NCBI RefSeq assembly: GCF_013359735.1
Contig: NZ_JABFMX010000002.1
Span: 62,001-126,000, forward strand
Direction of reading: 5' to 3'
Length of the DNA stretch: 64,000 nucleotides
Origin: Arthrobacter sp. C9C5
Lineage (GTDB): Bacteria > Actinomycetota > Actinomycetes > Actinomycetales > Micrococcaceae
Position numbers and translations under genes: made by a program. The notes under the pieces were generated by a model. It searched no databases. It was not told the DNA's origin and saw nothing but the letters and a program-made list of their open reading frames with translations. Shown here piece after piece: positions 61,541-64,000 of this stretch (position 1 is its first letter; each line of letters opens with the position of its first letter).

Positions 61541-62569
61541 TCATTTGATGAGCTTTATTTCAGCGGTCCCTAAGTTGGCGCCGCCGCTCGAATTTCCCCC
61601 AATGGAATCAATAGTCTCGAATGTCACGAATTGTCCGATGATGCAGCGGTTGTTTCCGCCCGAGCAAGCCAGGGCGCTGGTCATGTTTGGATCGCCCGCT
61701 CTGTTCCGAAATTCGTAGTTGTGGTTGTTGCCGAATTTCCAGCCCCACATCTTGAAAGTGGCGTAACCGATCACATGGAAGTAGCCGTTCTGCCCCTGGC
61801 CGCCAGCATTGTCGAAGACGGGGAAGGCCACTTTGACGTCGCCCCCGGCGAGGATGGTTGCGATCCAGCCGCCAAGTACTGTGTCGCAGTCAGTCGGCGG
61901 GTTGTTGCCGGGGTCGGACCCCGCCCGGTTGTTTCCGGTAGTGGTTTCAGCGATGCATGGCGAGGTCCGATCGAGCCAGCCCCAACCGCCCGGGATTTGC
62001 GTTCCGGACGGTCCGGTGCACGTTCCGCCTGGCTTGTAGGAGATTTTCTGGACCTCTGCGGTTTGGCTTCCGCCTGAGAGGTTGAAGCAGCTATCGGACA
62101 ACGCCAGCGGAAAACCGGATCCCTGCGTCTTATTCCTGAAGGACGCGATGGCGTTGGCCCGAACGGTCACCGGCGGAGCATTCAGGGCGCTGGCGAAGAG
62201 TTTCGTCAAAAACCCTGCGCCGTTGCTGCCGCGAGTGGATGTGACCACCTTGATCTGGTTGGGCACCGACAAGTCGACTGAATCTACGGTGGTGGCGCCG
62301 TCGTCGGAGTTGGGCCCGCTCAGCTCGGCGGCCCATGCCATGGCCTGTCCGACGGTGCAACCGCCGGCTCTGTGGCACTGTTGGGCGGCAGCAAGGGCGC
62401 CTGCGTCAGCGGCATTCTGCAGCTGTGCGCGCTCGGCGTAGATCTGTCCGGTGTCCACGGCCAGGGCCCCGGCTCCGATGAGCACCAGCATCATGACCGC
62501 AACTAGCACGCCGGTGGCGCCGCGCTCGTCCCGGTGCTGCCTGGTCGCGGTTGCCCTTAGCCGTTGCAT
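61541..62569 (-). CDS. TadG-like membrane-anchored pilus assembly protein (locus 2)
   Basis: A 342-residue protein. The N-terminal anchor is DERGATGVLVAVMMLVLIGA followed by GALAVDTGQIYAERAQLQNA, the Tad family pattern. The exported part contains cysteines in pairs (QQCHRAGGCT, DSCFNL, PGGTCTG, SPCIAE, ALACSGGNNRC) and a C-terminal region like its paralogue (YFHVIGYATFKMWGW; compare FAAFHVTGYRF). It overlaps tadE by exactly 13 bases, as in locus 1. Role inferred as a minor or surface-exposed pilus component. Confidence 0.82.
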   Translation of the reverse strand: MQRLRATATRQHRDERGATGVLVAVMMLVLIGAGALAVDTGQIYAERAQLQNAADAGALAAAQQCHRAGGCTVGQAMAWAAELSGPNSDDGATTVDSVDLSVPNQIKVVTSTRGSNGAGFLTKLFASALNAPPVTVRANAIASFRNKTQGSGFPLALSDSCFNLSGGSQTAEVQKISYKPGGTCTGPSGTQIPGGWGWLDRTSPCIAETTTGNNRAGSDPGNNPPTDCDTVLGGWIATILAGGDVKVAFPVFDNAGGQGQNGYFHVIGYATFKMWGWKFGNNHNYEFRNRAGDPNMTSALACSGGNNRCIIGQFVTFETIDSIGGNSSGGANLGTAEIKLIK

Positions 62570-62961
62570 CGCATGGCTCCCTTGCCATGCAAGGTGACGG
62601 TGCTGCCGAAAAAGCTTGTCAGCGTGTTCGCGGTGTACGTCACGTTGACGGTTGCAGTGCTGCCGTTGGTGCAGGCCGCGGGGGAAAATGCGTAGCTAAA
62701 GCCGGCCGGGCTGAGCCCCGGCGCTCCGGCCGCGGCGGCCGCCTTTGCGTCGCCCTGGTTGTTCTTGATGGCCATGGTCCTGGCCGCTTCGCGGGCGGCC
62801 TGGGTCACTGATATCTGAAGGTTGTACGTGTAGGAAAACTCCACGATCCCTACAACCAGGGACAAGAGAAGAGGTGCTACGAGGGCGAATTCGACGGCGG
62901 CCGAGCCGCGCTCCCGCCCCTGCGCCCGAGCTGTAGGCGCCGACGAACTGCTGCGTTTCAT
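62557..62961 (-). CDS. tadE: TadE-like pseudopilin (locus 2)
   Basis: A 134-residue protein. The leader has many Ser, Arg and Gly residues and ends RERG; the mature part would start SAAVEFALVAPLLLSLVVGI, followed by VEFSYTYNLQISVTQAAREA. ATG 62961 is preceded by a G-rich stretch (CCGGGGGGGA). The frame reaches 63024 but this extra part lies in the flp-tadE hairpin region. Two cysteines (AACTN, MRCNG) match positions in the locus-1 copy (TACAA, MQCGG). Confidence 0.9.
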   Translation of the reverse strand: MKRSSSSAPTARAQGRERGSAAVEFALVAPLLLSLVVGIVEFSYTYNLQISVTQAAREAARTMAIKNNQGDAKAAAAAGAPGLSPAGFSYAFSPAACTNGSTATVNVTYTANTLTSFFGSTVTLHGKGAMRCNG

Positions 62962-63003
62962 GGAATCCCCCCCGGGATAGAGGCAGCGAATGGTTTTAAG
63001 GAA

Positions 63004-63036
63004 TGTGCCGCGTCCGCGAGACACGGACGCGGCACA
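63004..63036 (-). terminator. Hairpin between flp and tadE of locus 2 (possible attenuator)
   Basis: Arms 63004-63016 and 63024-63036 pair perfectly over 13 bp with a 7-nt loop. On the minus strand it is followed by TTCCTTAAAA. It occupies the same place as the locus-1 hairpin although the sequences are unrelated. Confidence 0.7.
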
Positions 63037-63071
63037 CTGCGTAGAGCTGAGACCTGTGTTGCTCCCGGCGC

Positions 63072-63278
63072 CTAGTTGTTCCAGGCGCGGACGTTGTTAC
63101 CCAGCTCGGTGAACCAGGCGCTCAGCTGGTTTCCGAAGACGGTGACGCCGCCAATAACGGCGAAGGCGATGAACGCGACCAGCAGCGAGTATTCCGTGGC
63201 GGTGGCGCCCTTTTCGGATTCGAGCTTGTCCTTGATGCCGGCGACAAAGGCGAGCATTGAGACCATGAGACCAGTCAT
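63072..63278 (-). CDS. flp: Flp-type pilin (locus 2)
   Basis: A 68-residue prepilin. Its leader ends LESEKG; cleavage before ATATEYSLLVAFIAFAVIGG would give a mature 44-residue Flp pilin with a Glu-Tyr pair at positions 5-6. The C-terminal part is short and has no cysteine (NQLSAWFTELGNNVRAWNN). AAAAGGAC lies before the ATG. It is the first gene of locus 2, with about 267 bp of upstream DNA that probably contains its promoter. Confidence 0.92.
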   Translation of the reverse strand: MTGLMVSMLAFVAGIKDKLESEKGATATEYSLLVAFIAFAVIGGVTVFGNQLSAWFTELGNNVRAWNN

Positions 63279-63545
63279 TGTAAAAGTCCTTTTCCAGAGT
63301 TTCGAATAGTTTTACGAAGCTCCAGCAAATCCCCTTGCTATCTGATGGGGCTTCGTTGGGACAACATTTGCACGCCGATTAACGGCACTGCAATGGCTTC
63401 GACTACTCGACTTCTGAGGACGAAATGAGGGGTTTACTCATGGCCTCCGGAGAGGTGTACTCAGTTTTTTCTGGCGGCGCGATAACAACTACTTGGTTTT
63501 ATAAGTCCGCTTACTGGTTCGCCCGCAGGTGGGGCGGGGGAGGGG
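63279..63545 (-). promoter_or_regulatory. Upstream region of tad locus 2
   Basis: A 267-bp gene-free region, less GC-rich than its surroundings, between flp and the prepilin peptidase gene. A short inverted repeat (63314-63320 with 63350-63356) lies in the likely leader. I found no convincing promoter by eye. Confidence 0.4.
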
Positions 63546-64000
63546 CTACGCCGTGAGCAGGATGACGATCAGGGCGGCGGCCAGCATGGAAGGCCCGAAG
63601 GCCACTTCGGTGGGCTTATTTCCGCGGTTCTTGAAGACGAGGGCCGCGGAAACCAGGCCGCCGGCCACAAAGCCTAGGGCACCGCCATAGAACAGCTGGG
63701 TCCAGCCCAAGTAGCCTAAGTACAGGCCCAGCGGCGCAGCGAGCTTAACATCGCCCATTCCGAGGCCCTTGGGGCTGATGAGGGCCAAGATGAAGTAGAA
63801 AAAGAAGAGAATGACGCCGCCGGCGAGGGCACGGGCCAGCTTTTCCCAACCTCCAAGTGCTACCGAGGCCCCTGCGAGCAGCAGGATGCCGGCTCCCAGC
63901 AGGGGGATAACCAGACGGTTGGGCAGCAAATGGTGAATAACATCAATTCGCGCTAACTGGACGCCTATAACCGCTAGGAAAATATAGGCCGGCAGTTCCG
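63546..64000 (-). CDS. Prepilin peptidase, A24 family, 5' end outside the window
   Basis: A membrane aspartic peptidase that cleaves Flp and TadE-type leaders. The frame is open to the window edge: upstream of the TTG at 63929 it still reads ELPAYIFLAVIGVQLARIDV then IHHLLPNRLVIPLL, which includes the first A24 motif with its catalytic Asp (IDVIHHLLPN). The second catalytic Asp lies in GLGMGDVKLAAPLG. At least four hydrophobic spans follow. TTG 63929 is therefore not the true start. It is the only peptidase seen, so it may serve both tad loci. Confidence 0.9.
   Translation of the reverse strand, partial: ELPAYIFLAVIGVQLARIDVIHHLLPNRLVIPLLGAGILLLAGASVALGGWEKLARALAGGVILFFFYFILALISPKGLGMGDVKLAAPLGLYLGYLGWTQLFYGGALGFVAGGLVSAALVFKNRGNKPTEVAFGPSMLAAALIVILLTA

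Noticed and set aside
63546..63929. Prepilin peptidase as a complete 127-residue protein starting at TTG 63929
   Set aside because: The frame stays open to the window edge and the sequence before 63929 contains the first catalytic Asp motif, so the gene is cut by the edge.

Overview
The window is about 64 kb of high-GC DNA from an actinobacterium. The gene order and protein sequences (RpoB, EF-Tu, the tandem GNAT pair beside rplA, a spc operon without rpsN as described for Micrococcus luteus) point to the Micrococcaceae, most likely Arthrobacter in the broad sense. The genus call is inference from remembered protein sequence; no database was searched. Start codons include many GTG and some TTG, and several adjacent genes share 4-nt GTGA or ATGA overlaps.

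Region 1 (1-46 kb) is the core transcription and translation supercluster: rplA (cut by the window edge), rplJ-rplL, rpoB-rpoC, rpsL-rpsG-fusA-tuf, the S10 operon (rpsJ to rpsQ), the spc operon (rplN to rplO, then secY-adk-map), and infA-rpmJ-rpsM-rpsK-rpoA-rplQ-truA. It is broken by accessory insertions. These are two paralogous GNAT acetyltransferases between rplA and rplJ; a frameshifted 5'-nucleotidase, a YbaK-type deacylase and a thiolase between rplL and rpoB; a 41-residue membrane peptide and a GH1 beta-glucosidase between tuf and rpsJ; and a carbohydrate ABC transporter without an ATPase plus a P1 peptidase between map and infA. Strong intrinsic terminators mark most transcription-unit ends. 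One of them lies inside the first codons of truA.

Region 2 (45.6-48.8 kb) is regulatory: a membrane histidine kinase, a divergent OmpR-type response regulator, and an Hpt-like protein that has Leu where the phosphorylated His should be.

Region 3 (48.9-64 kb, all minus strand) holds two consecutive, complete paralogous tad/flp pilus loci with the same order: flp, tadE, tadG-like, cpaB, tadZ/cpaE, cpaF/tadA, tadB, tadC. An A24 prepilin peptidase lies upstream of the second set and runs off the window. In this scheme the peptidase processes Flp and TadE-type prepilins, CpaF powers assembly, TadB and TadC form the membrane platform, TadZ localises the machine, and CpaB/TadG probably act at the envelope. 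The Flp subunits differ between loci: one has a longer tail with two cysteines. Each locus has a strong hairpin between flp and tadE, suggesting that pilin is made in excess of the other components. I consider the paired loci with the neighbouring His-less Hpt protein the most interesting part of the window.
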